A stretch of 64,000 nt of DNA from Rhizopus sp. PT2906 (GCA_025529335.1 JAMYHX010000196.1:1-64000); one strand, 5' to 3'; positions 1 to 11,769 are shown, counted from the first letter of the stretch. Made by a program: numbers and translations. The notes: generated from the sequence alone by a model not told the origin.

Positions 1-198
1 GGAAGAAGAGCTGTCGTTGATATCAGAGTGGAGAACAGTCGTGGAAAGCTGTACGAGAGGGTTCATTCGAACGATATTACTTATGCCTGTAACGAAATAG
101 TTCAACAATGTCATGGCAAAAACCAAGATACTCGTGGTGGATCGTCTGTTCAAGGTGTATTCAAGATCTATGTTGACGTAAACGCATGTAACTGTTAA
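1..198 (+). CDS. 3' end of an unrecognised cysteine-containing protein (partial)
   Basis: The window opens inside a reading frame of 65 codons that stays open from base 1 and stops at TAA 196-198. The visible tail has four cysteines, two of them in the last four residues (ends ACNC), and the spacing looks like small secreted fungal proteins rather than a cytosolic enzyme. The 5' end and any signal peptide lie outside the window, so neither function nor full length can be judged. No family recognised. The reading frame choice rests on it being the only one without stops over the whole stretch. Confidence 0.45.
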   Translation, partial: GRRAVVDIRVENSRGKLYERVHSNDITYACNEIVQQCHGKNQDTRGGSSVQGVFKIYVDVNACNC

Positions 199-659
199 TC
201 TATTGGATTATTTCTTTTGCTAGAGAAATAAATAATTTGCAGTTGTGAAGTTTCCTTTCTTTTTGTTTTGGTTTGGATGTCGCTTGCTTAACAGATTGCA
301 GCTCTATGTATTAACAATAGCTGAATAACTCTAATAAGCTTATAATGAAGGCATATGGTCCAAGGGAATACTATTAAAGAGTGTATTTGATTAATACATA
401 AGAGTCCCTCTTTATTTATATTAGACAAGGTGTAGTATATAAAATCAAGTAAAATCTTGGTCTATATGCTTTTTTTTTTTTTTTTTTTTTTTTTGACAGT
501 CGATTTTTATGATATTCCATTCAAATTTTCATAGAAAAAAGGACAAAAGTAAAGGGTTGCATATTATGAAACGTAGACGATCTCTCTTTATTGATAAATT
601 ACAAAGATACAAAAAGACAATTGCGCATTATTTTGGAGAGAAAGGCGTGTACTTTAATA
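199..659. other. Intergenic, AT-rich, with T run
   Basis: No gene seen. It contains a run of roughly two dozen T at about 471-494. On the minus strand this would read as a poly(A) stretch, but no polyadenylation signal lies close upstream of it, so I do not call a retroposed end. Confidence 0.5.
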
Positions 660-938
660 TTAGAGAGTAATATGTACTTTTGGCTTCATGAAAGCGTAGT
701 CATCATCACCTTTAAAACAGCAAGTCCAGCAATGGCCCTGTTTGTCTGGCTCCCAGCCGCTAGGGCATCTGGGCTTTTCAGGAAAGCAAGCGCGCCAGCA
801 GATTGGAGGTCTGTCATCATCCATTATATCAGAGCGGCAGTTACGAGATGGGTAGTTGTCCATTAAGTGGTAACCTTCAACAGTAGATTTGACCATAAAA
901 GAGCCAAGAGCAAAGAGGACAGCAGAGATAACCTTCAT
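660..938 (-). CDS. Small secreted cysteine-rich protein
   Basis: Single-exon ORF of 92 codons on the minus strand. Residues 1-22 (MKVISAVLFALGSFMV...) form a plausible signal peptide: one Lys, then a hydrophobic core, then small residues. The mature part has seven cysteines, mostly in the second half (ICWRAC, RC, HCWTCC), and an acidic DDDD/DDD flavour, so it is probably a disulfide-stabilised secreted protein. No known family recognised; it could be a cell-wall or effector-like protein, but that is inference. The start codon was taken at 938 because the signal peptide begins exactly there. The plus-strand ORF over the same bases is a shadow. Confidence 0.6.
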   Translation of the reverse strand: MKVISAVLFALGSFMVKSTVEGYHLMDNYPSRNCRSDIMDDDRPPICWRACFPEKPRCPSGWEPDKQGHCWTCCFKGDDDYAFMKPKVHITL

Positions 939-2488
939 TTTTCGACTTGTGTAGGATAAAGAAAGAGAGAATTAAAGAATATGGAAATAGATCGCGCTTC
1001 TTTTTTATATCCTAAAAGCATTATTCATCTAAAACTCGATTAGATAAACTAATCAAGATTCTCATCATAACCTTGCATATGGTCGCGAAACATAATTTAT
1101 TATATGGATGCCACAACTTTAAAGAAAGCCAATACATACAGTAAACATAAACATTAATAGCAGCTGACGAAGGAAAGCAGGCGTGTTAAGAATTGTGTTG
1201 CTCTATGAAAGTCAGTCTGTATAAGTGTTGCACGATATTGCTTGTTTGAATAGTTAATCAAGGTAAATAGTTGAGTCATTAAAGGTTGTATATGCACAAA
1301 TATCAAGCAGCTCATTTTATACTAAATCGGACAATCTTTAACAAACCCAGGGTGTGTTCTGTTGACTCCTTCATCTTTGAGAAAATTCTTTATCTGAAGC
1401 TATAAAAGTGTATTCACTATTATCTGATAGTTAAAACCAATGACGCGCTATCCTTGTGGGATATAAACATACGCGCCTGCTTTTGACTATTTATCTTTTG
1501 TTTTCATTTACATTGCATGAATGGAACCTTAGCTTACACTTTTTGAAACATTTGTGTGAATTTCCGGTGGACTCTATGACGGTATAATCATGCAAACGTT
1601 TAATATCTTAAGGGGATCTTCTGTCAAGAAACATCTACCTAAAAAATACTAGGATTGGTAAAGGATGTTGAGTATACAGATTTATACAAAGATGAAGTTA
1701 ATACTTCGTTATTATTATTATAGATGAAATAAAACAGTGTAAATACAATATATGTTGGTATTTAGTAGTTTAGGCTTTATTTAAATGCATAATTATAATT
1801 GGAAATAACACTTTAATCTGACTTGGCTGTCTTTGTTCCTCTTGGTTACCCTACATTCAAACAGTAATGAATCTAGCAGCTTATGATGTGCTCCGTTATA
1901 TCTATATGAGTTGAAACAGCCTTGACTGTATCTTTAATCTCATACAAGATGAACAAGGTTATTGAACATTTATTCACAGATTCAGCTTATTTAGGATGTA
2001 ATGTTTGATATTGAGTAAGCTCATTAAAGCATCTCTTTATGACCTCCCGATATAATAATGACTGTACAGAAGAAACTAAAAATTTCTTTTTGCTAATTCA
2101 TACTTAGCTGAAGCAGCATGTATATGGAACAGCGTATCCAAGTGTCAGGAAACATTGGCTCTGAAAGGTTTCTGGGCTGATATATATAATGTATTAATAA
2201 AAACATCATTTCAAAGTGAACTCAATCCTGATATTATGGCTCAAGAGTCCACTCGTCTCATTTAGTTTGCATTGTTTTTATTATCGAATGCAAAACTCGG
2301 GAGCACATATGTCGGAATTATCTATTCTCGCAAGATGCACATTTGGAGAAGGGCTTTGATACACCAACCAATCAAATATCTTCAAGCTTCGGCTATCTGT
2401 GTTTTGTGATAGAAACAACAAAGTAACACAAAGCTTATTAAAAAAAAAAGGAAATTCCATTGTTTCAAAAACTTTTTTTTATATTAAA
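939..2488. other. Long intergenic region without recognisable genes
   Basis: About 1.5 kb of AT-rich DNA. No ORF, tRNA or clear repeat could be supported on either strand. The last part holds the LCB2 promoter; a polypyrimidine/A-rich leader precedes the LCB2 start. Confidence 0.5.
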
Positions 2489-4429
2489 ATGCAACAAGCG
2501 ATTCCAACAATCCATGTCGAAGGCATTCAACCAAGTACTCGTCAACGTTCGTTTTCAATCTCGAATCTCGTCAAACGTACACGACGAGCCTACTCTGTCT
2601 CGTCTGCGTACCCACCTCAACGTCAACCGCTGATTCATCTTCCTCCGTCCTCATCTGACCTCACTTTACCCGATCTGACACCAACACAACGAAGAAACTC
2701 GATCGCAGCTAGTCAAAGGAAATATGAAGACCTTGAACAAAAGATGGAAGCAGCACCCTTGTTTGTGCTCGTCTCGACTTATCTCAACTACTTTATATTG
2801 ATCATATTTGGTCATCTTCGAGACATTCTTGGTAAAATGTTTAAACATAAGAAATATGCTCATCTACGAGCGACGGAAGGTTATGCGCCTTTGGTTTCTG
2901 ACTTTGATTCGTTTTATACAAGACGAATGTATATGCGTATCAGGTAAAGGACATGATATATACAAAGTGTGCATCTATCAACACCCTTGCTAGGGATTGT
3001 TGGAATCGCCCCATGACAGGTGTACCTGGACGAAAGATCAAGATCTTGGAGAGAGAATCCAAAGACTTTAACCAAACATTTAGGTAAATTTCTTTTCAAT
3101 TTGATATGTCCAATATTGATCTCTTTGTTAAAGTTTGACAGGACGAACGATCGAGGCTACCAATTTTTCATCCTATAATTACTTGGGGTTTGCTCAAAAC
3201 GAAGGCTACTGTGCCGACCAAGTCGAAACGTGCGTCAATGAGTATGGATTAAGCAGTAGCAGCACACGAATGGAAGCAGGCACACTGGATATTCATCGAG
3301 CATTGGAAAAGCAGGTTGCTCAGTTTGTAGGCAAGGAAGATGCTATTGTTGTCTCTATGGGCTTTGCTACCAACTCGACCACAATTCCTGCTCTGGTCAA
3401 CAAGGTACAAGAGTCATTTTTTTTTATATGCTAAGCTAACATCATCTAAAGGGATGCTTGGTCATCAGTGACGAATTGAACCACAGCTCCATCATCTTTG
3501 GCGTGCGATTATCAGGCGCATCTGTACGTGTGTTCAAACATAACAACATGGTCGATTTGAAAAATGTCTTACGAGAGGCCATCTCACAGGGCCAACCAAG
3601 AACACATCGCCCTTGGAAAAAGATTTTGGTCATTGTCGAGGGGCTGTACTCGATGGAAGGATCTATTGTGAACTTGCCTGAACTACTGAAACTCAAGCGA
3701 GAATACAAGGTAAAAGCAATGACCAAAAAAAAAACTGTCAACTGAATGATGGTTGATAGTTTTACCTCTACGTGGACGAAGCACACTCGATCGGTGCACT
3801 GGGTGAGCATGGTGGAGGTGTCTGTGACTTTTACGGCATTAATCCAAAACATGTCGACATCTTGATGGGCACGTTCACTAAATCCTTTGGCGCCGCTGGT
3901 GGATACATTGCTGGCGACAAGGCAGTCATGGATCATCTGAGGTTAACCAACCACGCGTTTACATATGCCGAAACGATGTCTCCGGTCATCATTCAACAGG
4001 TGAGTGCAAGCATGGCGATTATTCGAGGTCAAGATGGCACTCAGGACGGAGCGGACCGTATTCGAACACTGGCCGAGAACTCTAGATACTTTGCAAGCGC
4101 GCTACGAAAACTGGGGTTCATTGTTTATGGAGATGAAGGAAGTCCGGTTATTCCTCTTCTCTTGTTTAATCCTGCAAAGATATCGTAAGTTCATCCTTAT
4201 AAGACACTTAAAGAGAGGCTAATGTATTTTATAAAGTGCTTTTTCAAGAGAAATGTTGAAACGTGGAATCGCCATTGTCGTCGTTGGGTACCCAGCAACA
4301 CCGATCATCAGTTCAAGAGCTCGGTTCTGTATATCAGCTGCTCATACACGCAAAGATTTAGATGAGGCCATTCAGCACATTAGTGAAGTAGGTGACCTGT
4401 TGATGCTTAAATTTAAACCACAACAATAA
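2489..4429 (+). CDS. LCB2: Serine palmitoyltransferase subunit 2
   Basis: Catalytic subunit of serine palmitoyltransferase, which condenses L-serine with palmitoyl-CoA to 3-ketodihydrosphingosine at the ER membrane, the first step of sphingolipid synthesis. Six exons: 2489-2943, 2994-3083, 3134-3404, 3452-3709, 3760-4184, 4237-4429 (563 aa, the usual size). A hydrophobic segment near residues 90-110 (LFVLVSTYLNYFILIIFGHL) is the expected membrane anchor. The PLP-binding lysine sits in GTFTKSFGAAGG at about residue 399; NLSSYNYLGF-like (NFSSYNYLGF) and VDEAHSIG aminotransferase motifs are present. The ATG at 2489 was chosen because upstream codons have no ATG in frame and lie in the leader. 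The acceptor of intron 2 is AAG, chosen because it alone restores the family sequence. Confidence 0.95.
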
Positions 4430-4636
4430 AGGGGGAGTGTACATTTGTATATATGTATAATTTTGTTTTTCTGCTTTTCGTGTTTTTATACATTTAAATA
4501 TTCTACAACACCACAACATGAAAAGGTAGCAGTAGTGATAATAGAATAATAACAATAATAGTATGTATGTGTGTGTGTGTGTGTGTATATGTAAAATGTA
4601 TATATATATACATATTTATAATCTCTCCTTCTCTTT
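4430..4636. repeat. Convergent 3' spacer with GT/TA microsatellite
   Basis: Short spacer between the converging LCB2 and SR-kinase genes. It contains a (GT)n tract followed by TA-rich repeats around 4567-4612. Nothing coding seen. Confidence 0.6.
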
Positions 4637-6228
4637 CTACACATCTTTTAGCCATTCACTTGAAAGCATTTGACTAGCAGACGCACGCTTGGTCATGTCA
4701 ATTTCTAACATGGGTAGTAAAAATGCACTGATCGCATCAGCATCTTCAGGAGGAACAAGAAAGGTGTCATGGAGTACATCACGTAGACGGCGATATCGCA
4801 GTTTTTTGATATGCTTCAATTTACCAGACCGATCAAAGAATTCCCGAGAGAACTCGCCTCCGGTTATCAAGATCTTTGGGACAGTGCGTAAGAGTTCTAA
4901 AATCTGGGCAAGATGATCTATAAAGAAGAAAAGGGTCAATATATAATAGCTATATATTTATATAGTTGTACCATCGTCTTTGTTATATTTAGAACCTGCT
5001 CTAGGATCAAACAAGAATTCACCAGTGAGAAGTTCAAAGATCTAAATAGCTTGTTAGCTATATACACACATATAATGTTATCATTACCATGCACGCAGCG
5101 CTCCACATATCTGCCTCCTGTGTCCATTTGGCACCAACGATGACTTCCGGACTACGATACTGCCGTGTCTGAATGATATGAGTGTAATCTCCGTCTGTCC
5201 AACAGGCATTTCCGAGATCAGCAATCTTGACAACAATATCACTAAACACGCTATCCAAGTCCTGTTGCTTCTCTTTGGCTTCGATCACTGCAAAATCAAG
5301 GACTGAAGACGACAAGACTTTTTCCTTTTTGGTGATTTGTAGCTGTTTGAACCCATTTTCTAATTCACTTTAATGATGATTAGCTTATCCATGTCTTTGT
5401 TTAATAACACTACCTTTGATCTTCTTGTTCTTTTACATCATTGGCAAGCAATTGCTTTTTCAGTTTTTTCTTTAACCTCTTTTTACGATTCTTTGACATG
5501 CCTGATGTGTCAACGCCGTCCAAAAGTGATTTGGGTTGTTCTTGTTGTTCTTGCTGTTGTTTACCACTACGAATATCCTCTGTTTCCTTCTTGAGATACT
5601 CCTCGACATCCGGAATCCAAACGAGCACATTTTCGGGCTTAAGATCGGTATGGATGATACCGCACTCTCTATGAAGATAATCAAGACCTTCAAGGACCTG
5701 TTTTGAGATCCTTTTGACAATCGACTGAGGAATGCCCTTATAGTTATATCGCTTCATGAGCGAAAGTAGACTTTCTCCAAGCACTTCAAATGTCATGCAC
5801 ACGTGTTTTCCGTTAGGTCCCTCATGCCAGAAATGGTCCAACAGCTGAGCGACGTGTTGGTACCCCCTGGCTTGTGAGTTTGTCTTTTTGACGGTTTCAA
5901 GTAGCTTGATTTCTTCAAGAGCGCTGTCTGTGTATCTATTGGCTGATTTGACAATCTTTAAAGCAACATGTCGATCTGCTCTACATGACATGAGTTATTG
6001 TTGAATTATGAATTGATTATAAACTTACAGATTATCAAATGCAAGCCAAACAGTTGAAAAGTGACCCCAGCCTAGCTTTCGACACACAATGTATCTGTCA
6101 TTATCAAACTTGTCTCCGAGTTGAACTGGATGATATCCACCCTTTTTATAGTCCTGAACTTCTTCTTCTTCGTCAGAATGGATCGAATGAATATCAGAGT
6201 ACTCGCTCTCTGAACTTTCGTTGGACAT
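4637..6228 (-). CDS. SR-protein-specific serine kinase (SRPK/Sky1/Dsk1 type)
   Basis: Protein kinase that phosphorylates RS-rich splicing/mRNA-export factors. Exons on the minus strand: 6228-6029, 5980-5414, 5367-5088, 5041-4972, 4917-4637 (465 aa). Acidic N-terminus, then a glycine loop GWGHFSTVWLA, the VALKIVKS lysine, the catalytic loop HTDLKPENVL, DLGNACW in place of DFG, and TRQYRSPEVI. Kinase lobes are split by a spacer rich in Gln and Lys (MSKNRKKRLKKKLKKQ), the hallmark of SRPKs, where it controls nuclear/cytoplasmic location. DLG and the split kinase domain make the family call firm; which paralogue it is cannot be told. Shares a 286-bp divergent promoter with VTC1. Confidence 0.95.
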
Positions 6229-6514
6229 GCAATTACAAGAGAGAGAAAAAAGAAGAAGGGGACTTTATATTTTTGGCTGACTTTTTTTATTCCCTTTTGT
6301 CTGTGTGTTTTTGTTTGTCTTTATGCTTTTTTATTTATACATCCTTCATATCATTTATATCTTTACTTGATAGCTTTTTGTTTCTATACGTTTATTTTTA
6401 TACAAGATGGTTTATGCTTTCAATTGAGGTTACACACAGCCATCTGGGAAATATAAAGAGCAAGGCGGATATTTTTTGATTTCTTCTCTTTTCTTTCTCT
6501 CTTTTTTTAAAAAA
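6229..6514. promoter_or_regulatory. Divergent promoter, SR kinase / VTC1
   Basis: 286 bp between two divergent start codons. The VTC1 side ends in a long CT-rich tract directly before its ATG, a pattern seen before several genes in this window. No specific operator recognised. Confidence 0.45.
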
Positions 6515-6937
6515 ATGTCTTCTTTAGAACCCACGAGTGGTAAACGTATTGCACTTCCTGTACGAGTTGAACCCAAAGTATTCTTTGCAAATGAACGTAC
6601 ATTCTTATCATGGTTAAACTTTACTGTCGTTCTTGGAGGATTAGCAATGGGTCTATTAAATTTTGGTGATCGTATTGGACGTCTGTCAGCCGTGTTATTT
6701 ACAACAATTGCAATGGGAGTCATGATCTATGCCTTGTGGACTTTTCATTGGAGAGCAAACAAGATTAGAAATAGGGAAGCAGCAGCTTATGATGATCGTG
6801 TTGGACCCACTGTTCTCTGTATCTTTTTATTAGCAGCTGTCGTTGTGAACTTTTGGCGTAAGTGATATATATACATATATTGATAAATGATGACGTAAAC
6901 TCATGTATATATAGTTCGTATGGGTGGAAAGCATTAA
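6515..6937 (+). CDS. VTC1: Vacuolar transporter chaperone 1 (polyphosphate synthase complex)
   Basis: Small membrane subunit of the VTC complex, which makes polyphosphate and moves it into the vacuole. Two exons, 6515-6857 and 6915-6937, 121 aa, matching the family. The whole protein is a DUF202 domain: a conserved start PVRVEPKVFFANERTFLSWL, followed by three transmembrane helices (about residues 30-50, 60-80 and 100-118). The last exon encodes only LRMGGKH plus stop; splicing there gives the expected conserved tail. The ATG at 6515 was preferred to an upstream in-frame ATG at 6476 because the added residues are only hydrophobic leader sequence translated from a pyrimidine tract. Confidence 0.93.
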
Positions 6938-7068
6938 TGTAATAGCAATTTTATATGTAAAGTCTCATCTTTTGTGTGTAGAACATACCAATTTTTTATT
7001 TCAATAAAAAATAAATTCATACTCCTATCATCCAATCAAATGAATGAATTCTTCCCCACGTGCATACT

Positions 7069-7880
7069 TTAAACCAATACACCTTGATAAATTGCTTTTG
7101 GATATCGAGAAACAAGCTCAGGCCATTGAACCAAGAATTGATCCGCAAATGGGTAGAGTAATTTGCCAGTCACAGATAAAGAATGGACGCGTGCAAATGA
7201 TTCAATATAGATGATGTCAATCTTTTTGATTCCGAGTATCTACAATAAGCGCATTAATACCTTATCGTATGATATGATGAATTTACCCTTGGAATATAAG
7301 CTAATATACAGATGGGTAAACAGCTACCAGGCCCATTACATAATATCTATATAGGCATGAATACACATATATGTAACAAAAAGTACTTTACCAAATCAGG
7401 TATCAGAGTACTCAAAAAAACTTGACTGGATTTGAATAAGGAATACAACATGGTCCATGGTACTGTCTTGATAGGTTGACCTACTCTTCTTGCTCTTGGT
7501 ATCTTGCTTATAAAAAAGATACCCTACTCTAATATAAGATGACGTTAAAAATCAATAAAAAGTCTTGCCTTTTTCATTTCTTGTTCATATTCTCTTGCTT
7601 TCTCTTCACTCAATCGATCGTTATCTGCAATCACATAACACCTTGGTGTGTACCGTGTAAGATCTAAGCCCTTTACGAGTTGCATCATTTCAGTTGTATG
7701 TCCTCCTATCACAAAGATATGAATGACTGTATCTCTCTCTCTTTTTTTATAAATACCAGAGCCTAAAACGATACATGTCTTACAGTGACCTGTTCTTTTC
7801 TTGGAAATGAGGTTGTCATGACGAGGCAATACGAACCATAATCTCACCAAGAAAAGAATGATTCCAAACAGAATGAGCAT
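7069..7880 (-). CDS. ALG14: UDP-GlcNAc transferase subunit ALG14
   Basis: Membrane anchor of the Alg13/Alg14 enzyme, which adds the second GlcNAc to dolichol-PP-GlcNAc on the ER face. Minus-strand exons: 7880-7757, 7705-7569, 7523-7392, 7346-7287, 7239-7069 (207 aa). One N-terminal membrane helix (MLILFGIILFLVRLWFVL), then VLGSGGHTTEMM, AD-ND, IPRARRVGQ, LILCNGPGSCLPIC, YIESFARV and VQWPEL, all in family order. The second intron (7568-7524) has a GC donor (AAG|GCAAGA); without it the frame hits a stop, and with it the conserved IPRARRVGQ block follows. Head-to-head with the PX-domain gene. Confidence 0.93.
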
Positions 7881-8356
7881 AAATGTCTGTTTGACTGAGA
7901 CAGGAAAAAGAAATACATTTATAATACAGCAATAACAACATTTTTTTTTAAAATCTCTTTAAAGAAAACCATGGACAACGTTATAGAAAAACACATTAGC
8001 TTATTTTCTGGTGCATCCGTCATGTTCATCGCCAAGATTGGCTAAAGTTTCTAAATCATTACTAAACCAATTGTACATTTGGCTGACCATGGTAGTGATC
8101 TGTACCCATAGCTTATAATATTGAAACGGACAAAACAACAAGTGAGACAGCCTTGGTTCTCTTTGCCAATGTATTCTCCCCCTTGTGCCTTTTTTTTTTA
8201 TTATCAATAAAATCTGTTCCTAAATATTGCCATGACATCAAAAAGCACTTGATGGGTTGCCAAGCAAATCATATTGCGGAGTGATACAATGCGCATAATT
8301 TTCATATAAAAGGAACCTTTCCTTTTTTTTTCCTTTTTTTTTTTATTTACACACGT
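7881..8356. other. Divergent intergenic region with unresolved minus-strand ORFs
   Basis: Between ALG14 and the PX gene. Two minus-strand reading frames, about 8001-8207 and 8204-8446, have fairly protein-like sequence (one ends with LETLANLGDEHDG) but could not be joined by splice sites and are interrupted by a stop. A small divergent gene or relic is possible; I cannot support a call. The PX promoter must lie here. Confidence 0.4.
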
Positions 8357-10740
8357 ATGGACTTGACACCACAACAAGAACATTATTTCAAACGAGAACT
8401 GATCTCTCTGGAACTCGAACGAGAGCTTGACGCATTTAAACAACACCCAGAGATACTATCCAATGTCATCAAGAAGGAAGCTTCCGATTACCCGTTCCTT
8501 CAGTTCATTGCCCACCGTTTCGTCTTGAACTTTCCTCTACTTCAAAAGGGCGACAAAAGACAGTTCTGGAGCAAGCTACAGTCCTTCCTTGACGAATATT
8601 ATAAATTGAAAATAAACAATTATGCGCCCAGACGAGAGGACTCACAGCGCCGTATCATGCTCTATAAGGTCCAGCGGCTCTTGAACATTTCGTTATCTGC
8701 CGTCATCAAGACGACGCAACCGGAAGAAAGGATTCAAGTGATAAGGCAAGATATGGACGAACTGGCCACAGACATGAGCCTGGCCCATCTCGAGAGCGAA
8801 GAGGATTATCTAGAGTGGATTGGCATGAACGGAATCAAAGTCAACATCATCACCGTGCGTGACGTGAGTGAAGTGAGAACGATTCGAGAACATGTTCATT
8901 CTGAATTCATTATCGAGACCCGCACAGACAAGGTCGTACGTGTCGCCAGACGTCACGGTCAGTTCCGTCAGCTTCGTGACGACCTCAAGGCAGCGTTTCC
9001 TACTGCCGACATTCCAACCGTGCCGAGCAAGGCGCACGACACGAACGTGCAAGTGAGTTGTCTGCATCGAGAAAAGGATCGTATCCTCCTTCGCCTCTTT
9101 CTCCGTCGACTCGCCGCAATCGCGGTCGTGGCCGAGAGTGAGATCTTTTACAACTTTTTGACCGACAAGCCAATCGAATTGACAAAGGACGAAGAAAAGG
9201 ATCGTGACGAACGTGAAAAGATGGATATGAACAGACGTAAGGAAGAAAAGAGATTTAGAGAGCAAGTGGATAGTAAAATTGTCGAGTTGGACGCTCTCCT
9301 CAACTTGCTCAAGCAGAAAGTGATGCAACCCAATGGACTGTTGGATATCTTTGAGACGATTAAAAAGACAGAGAAAATCGATCAGTTACCAGTCGAGTTA
9401 CAAAAGGCGATCGAGTGGGGAAGAATCAAGTAAGTAGGATGCCCTTTAAAAAACAATGTTTAACTTGTCTCTTAGTCTTGCCTTTGTTCTACATACTCAG
9501 TTTGTCACGTCGGATCGATCTGTTGAAAACGTGGCTAATTTGAAACGTACGCATTCACTCATACCCTACCGTACCATGGCTCAAATCCTCAAGCTGTCAA
9601 ACCCGTTTGCGATGGTCAAGGGTGTGCTTGATCTCTTTTTGGCTCAACCGTTTGGCGGAAAGAGTCTTTTTCAGAGGTAAAATAAGCAACCTATACCAAT
9701 GATCTAAACTAAACCAACGTGTTAGAATCATTTTGGCCAATATGAGTGAGGAGTCTAAAGAGATGCAAAAGGACATTCAAGAACTCGAGGTCAAGATCAA
9801 CGATGCGGCTCTTTGTCAAAAGATATCGAATGCAGTCAAGACAGAAATGCCCATCGATATTGAAGCAGGCGACGATCCTATATCAGAAACACTTGAGCTG
9901 TTAAAGAACCCAGCGATCGAGCCTGTGCTGAGACCAGACCAGATCCTGAAGGTAGCCTTTGCTCATCAACAAGACGCACCTCGTCAGCTGGTGATGTACC
10001 TATACCAACTCTGGGTATTGTATGCCAAAAAGCAAGAACAAGAGACACTCATGGCTCTCGTCTTCCAAGGCGTCACGGGTGAGCTCATGAAGGACCTGTT
10101 TGCGATCTTTTATGAGCCATTGGCTGAAGTGTACAAAGCGGCCAACATTGGCGATACCATCGGCCACGTGTCACATTTCATCGATGACCTCATCCAGCTC
10201 ATTGATCAGCTTGACGCTCAAGACGCCACAAACACCGCTCAGCCGTTCATCGACCTCGTCCAGCGCCACGAGCAGCAATTTTACACCTTTGTTCACCGCG
10301 TGCACGCTCAGGACCACTCACGACTGTTTGACAGTCTACTGGCTTATGTCAATTCTATTTTTAGCCTCATTTCTCACGGTCTGCCCACACGCGTGGATCT
10401 CAATGGCTGTGTGCAAGACGCTCTGACGCCGACCGAGTACCCAGGATTGAAGGCAGAGATTGATGCATTATGCTTGTACCACAAGGAACGCAAAGAACGA
10501 CACTTGGAACGCAAGCGTCAAAAGCTCATGATGACAATAGATGATGAGGACGAACTTGATTTTGTCCCAGGCAATAAGGAATTTATGAGTATTGCAAGTG
10601 AGTTTGCGGATATGGATGATGACATTGACGATTTATTGCCAAAGCATGAAATGAACCTACGTCGTCCCAAACTTCAGCTGGTGCCCAAGGTGGTGCCCTT
10701 CTTTCTCCGTCGATTGGCTCACCATGGTGTGTTGGGTTGA
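8357..10740 (+). CDS. PX-domain protein with PXB and DUF3818 regions (yeast YPR097W type)
   Basis: Large phosphoinositide-binding protein of the fungal family that includes yeast YPR097W, implicated in lipid handling. Exons 8357-9429, 9476-9676, 9726-10740 (762 aa). Order: N-terminal helical PX-associated region (about 1-150, MDLTPQQEHYFKRELISLEL...), a PX domain (about 170-275, with RRHGQFRQLRDDL and FPTADIPTVPSK), a charged linker, then the DUF3818-type helical C-terminal half (LKRTHSLIPYR, FLAQPFGGKSLFQRII). It ends FFLRRLAHHGVLG. Its last 22 coding bases overlap the end of the next, convergent gene. Assignment rests on domain order recalled from the family; the exact orthologue is not proven. 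Confidence 0.82.
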
Positions 10741-11374
10741 TCTGTGATGCCGTGTATTAATAAACCTTTTAAATGCTTCCATCGTTCATAACATAATCTC
10801 GCAGAATGTCGTCCGTCGAATTGAGCTTCTAGTTCATGCCAGCCTCCTGTGTACAGATGGTCAAGGGCAAATTTGAGCAAGGCCATGTCGTCGGCATGTG
10901 TCCATACTTCGTACCCACGTATCGTTTGGTCCATTTTGGAAGGTGGTGGTAATCGATTAGGAGACTTTTGGATGTTTAGTCACTTATATTTTTGGTGCTT
11001 GTGACTTTACCTGTGAGGATTCATCATATTTTGCTCTCTTTCTGGATGATTCATGATCTTGTTCTTCTTCGTCTTCTTCGTCTTCAGATTCAATTATATT
11101 TCCATCTTCGTCATATTCAACAATTAGTTTTTCCCTTACTAAATAAAATAAGTAATGTGTCTATTATATGATAATTTATGGTACCTCTTTTGGGCACTTT
11201 TTTGGGTATAGAAGGGATTCCAGTTTGTTGGTAATTCAAGATGATATGACGAACGGCTGTGGTTGAAAGACCAGATAAACGAGCAATCTTTCTCTCTGAT
11301 GCGCCTGCTTGATAGGCTCCTACGATCATCCATCGTTTTGCTGCTTGGTCTTGTTCTTCAGTTGAATTGGTCAT
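10719..11374 (-). CDS. HTH plus Myb/SANT DNA-binding protein
   Basis: Probable nuclear DNA-binding protein. Exons on minus: 11374-11185, 11138-11011, 10964-10719 (187 aa). Residues about 14-50 form a helix-turn-helix resembling transposase/homeodomain-like HTHs (IVGAYQAGASERKIARLSGLSTTAVRHII). A very acidic linker follows (ESEDEEDEEEQD) with a basic patch SSRKRAK, possibly a nuclear signal. The C-terminal part (VWTHADDMALLKFALDHL...CYERWKHLKGLL) is Myb/SANT-like with three spaced aromatic residues. The first HTH may be a domesticated transposase module (inference). The stop codon lies inside the coding sequence of the convergent PX gene. No specific function known. Confidence 0.75.
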
Positions 11375-11769
11375 GAATGAATAAATAAATAAATAAATAA
11401 AAAGGAAAAAAAAGAAATACTGTAATTAGCTTCATGATCACTTGATATTGAGGAAACGTCATTGGTTGCATTATTATGATTGGCCAATCACAATTGAGCT
11501 CATCGTCATCGTCATTTCTTTATCTCCTTTTATTTTTTTTTCTGGCTTTTATGTAGTAAAATGTTTAACATTTACATATTCTAAATTATCAAAAGTAAAT
11601 TGAGTAAATTCAAGAAACAAAAGCTCTAAAAATAAGGTTCATCCACTAAACTTGAGACCAAACATAGGTGTACATGCCGGACTTTTAAAAAATCAAGCCA
11701 AAAGGGTAACCCGTCTTTAGCTGTAATGAAACCCGCGCTTTTTTTTTCCAAAAAAAAAAAAAAATAATA
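11375..11769. promoter_or_regulatory. Divergent promoter region, HTH-Myb gene / GRASP gene
   Basis: 395 bp between two divergent start codons. It contains a (AAAT)n run at 11382-11400 just upstream of the HTH-Myb start, two ATTGG/CCAAT-like boxes near 11460-11490, and a T/A-rich block right before the GRASP ATG. The minus-strand ORF at 11626-11892 overlaps GRASP exon 1 and is low-complexity, so it was not called. Confidence 0.4.

Noticed and set aside
471..494. T run as a minus-strand poly(A) tail of a retroposed gene
   Set aside because: No polyadenylation signal or coding frame directly upstream on the minus strand; simple homopolymers are common here.
2399..2488. N-terminal extension of LCB2
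   Set aside because: No ATG in the extension and sequence not family-like; ATG 2489 is the first in frame.
8001..8446. Small gene upstream of the PX gene, with a short stretch reminiscent of DASH/DAD1 (LET...G.E)
   Set aside because: The similarity covers only about 12 residues, no valid splice joins the frames, and a stop lies between them.
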